Of a DNA stretch of 6,168 nt, positions 5,691-6,168 are shown piece by piece. The DNA lies in contig JANYCH010000135.1 of NCBI GenBank assembly GCA_025360395.1, forward strand, positions 1 to 6,168, read 5' to 3'. Origin of the DNA: Cytophagales bacterium. Its GTDB lineage: Bacteria; Bacteroidota; Bacteroidia; Cytophagales; UBA9547. The notes under the pieces are model-generated. The model had not been told where the DNA came from and did not search any database. It saw only the letters and a list, made by a program, of their open reading frames with translations. Each line of letters opens with the position of its first letter. The first letter of the stretch is position 1. Both the position numbers and the translations under genes were made by a program.

Positions 5691-6168
5691 TTGCCTGTCG
5701 ATTTCCCTTCTATCGTACTTTTTGAAGACAACCATTTGCTTGTTGTAAATAAGCCTTCCGGGATGCCATCACAAGGGGATAATACTGGAGACATGCCTTT
5801 GGTTGAATATGCCAAAATATACATAAAGCAGAGGTATAATAAGCCTGGAGAAGTGTTTTGTGGTTTGATACACAGGATAGATAGGCCTGTAAGTGGCATT
5901 GTGATCCTTGCTAAAACATCTAAGGCCCTTGCAAGGATGAACGAAATATTCAAAGAACGTCAGGTGACAAAGACATATTGGGCCGTAGTTAAAACAAAAC
6001 CTGTCATTGAAAATGCCACATTGGTACATTGGCTTTGGAGGAATACCAAGATAAATGTGACAAGGGCTTTCGACAATGAGAGAAAAGATACCCAAAGGGC
6101 AGAATTACATTACCAAACATTAAATATTGACGGTGGATTTTTATTGTTGGAAGTAAAGCCTGTTACAG
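5691..6168 (+). CDS. RluA-family RNA pseudouridine synthase (partial, runs off right edge)
   Basis: Frame open from after a TAA at 5667-5669 to the window edge, 159 complete codons from the TTG at 5691. The translation begins MPVDFPSIVLFEDNHLL and continues VVNKPSGMPSQGD, the usual opening of RluA-type catalytic domains (LFEDNHLLVVNKPSG). The catalytic motif is HRIDRPVSG at 61-69 with D64 as the nucleophilic aspartate that attacks the target uridine; ILAKTSKA (72-79) follows as in the family. The residues after the start reach the catalytic domain directly, so there is no S4 RNA-binding domain at the N-terminus. The RNA target (rRNA or tRNA uridine) cannot be assigned from this half. TTG is chosen because the frame has no ATG before residue 25 and the family N-terminus begins here. 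It is divergent from the TlpA-like gene across 133 bases that hold its probable promoter. Confidence 0.9.
   Translation, partial: MPVDFPSIVLFEDNHLLVVNKPSGMPSQGDNTGDMPLVEYAKIYIKQRYNKPGEVFCGLIHRIDRPVSGIVILAKTSKALARMNEIFKERQVTKTYWAVVKTKPVIENATLVHWLWRNTKINVTRAFDNERKDTQRAELHYQTLNIDGGFLLLEVKPVT

Noticed and set aside
5666..6095. Two open frames on the minus strand opposite the right-edge gene (5666-5953 and 5769-6095)
   Set aside because: Their translations show no recognisable domain, they overlap each other, and the plus strand there encodes a clear RluA-type pseudouridine synthase.
1..6168. Search for CRISPR arrays, defence systems, phage genes or biosynthetic clusters
   Set aside because: No regularly spaced direct repeats and no gene families typical of such systems; apart from the left-edge transposase fragment the content is ordinary chromosomal housekeeping.

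Overview
The window looks like a chromosomal segment of a low-GC member of the Bacteroidota. Three things point there. Recognisable promoters have the Bacteroidota form (TTTG, about 19 bases, TAnnTTTG), best seen before the tRNA-His gene. Start codons lack clear Shine-Dalgarno sequences, and two genes appear to start with TTG. The proteins (stand-alone lysine-ketoglutarate-reductase-type dehydrogenase, short IlvA, TlpA-like and peroxiredoxin-like exported redoxins, RluA-type synthase with an HRIDRPVSG active site) resemble Bacteroidota versions. The species cannot be named from this sequence.

Layout, left to right. Bases 1-128 hold the last 41 codons of a plus-strand gene that looks like the C-terminus of an IS1595/ISXO2-type transposase. 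It is followed by trmN6 (158-877, +), a tRNA m6A methyltransferase with no usable ATG. Converging on it with two bases between stop codons is a minus-strand set: ilvA (4147-2897), a PAP2-family membrane phosphatase (2790-2122) and a saccharopine-dehydrogenase/lysine-ketoglutarate-reductase-like enzyme (2082-880). The ilvA-PAP2 gap contains an imperfect inverted repeat built on CACAAAG words. A tRNA-His(GTG) gene (4299-4373, +) lies divergent from ilvA, with its own promoter and a hairpin terminator. That terminator can also serve the next minus-strand pair, a TlpA-like thioredoxin (5557-5066) and a peroxiredoxin-like exported redoxin (5054-4437), 11 bases apart and probably one operon. A divergent RluA-family pseudouridine synthase begins near 5691 and runs off the right edge.

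Functionally this is mostly housekeeping: tRNA modification, a tRNA gene and RNA pseudouridylation, amino-acid metabolism (threonine deamination, probable lysine/saccharopine chemistry), lipid phosphate hydrolysis at the membrane, and cell-envelope thiol redox. I see no defence system, CRISPR array, phage or biosynthetic cluster. The points most worth a second look are the unlisted transposase remnant and its effect on the start of trmN6, two adjacent mismatches in the tRNA-His acceptor stem, the intergenic CACAAAG repeat, and the eukaryote-like lysine-ketoglutarate reductase.
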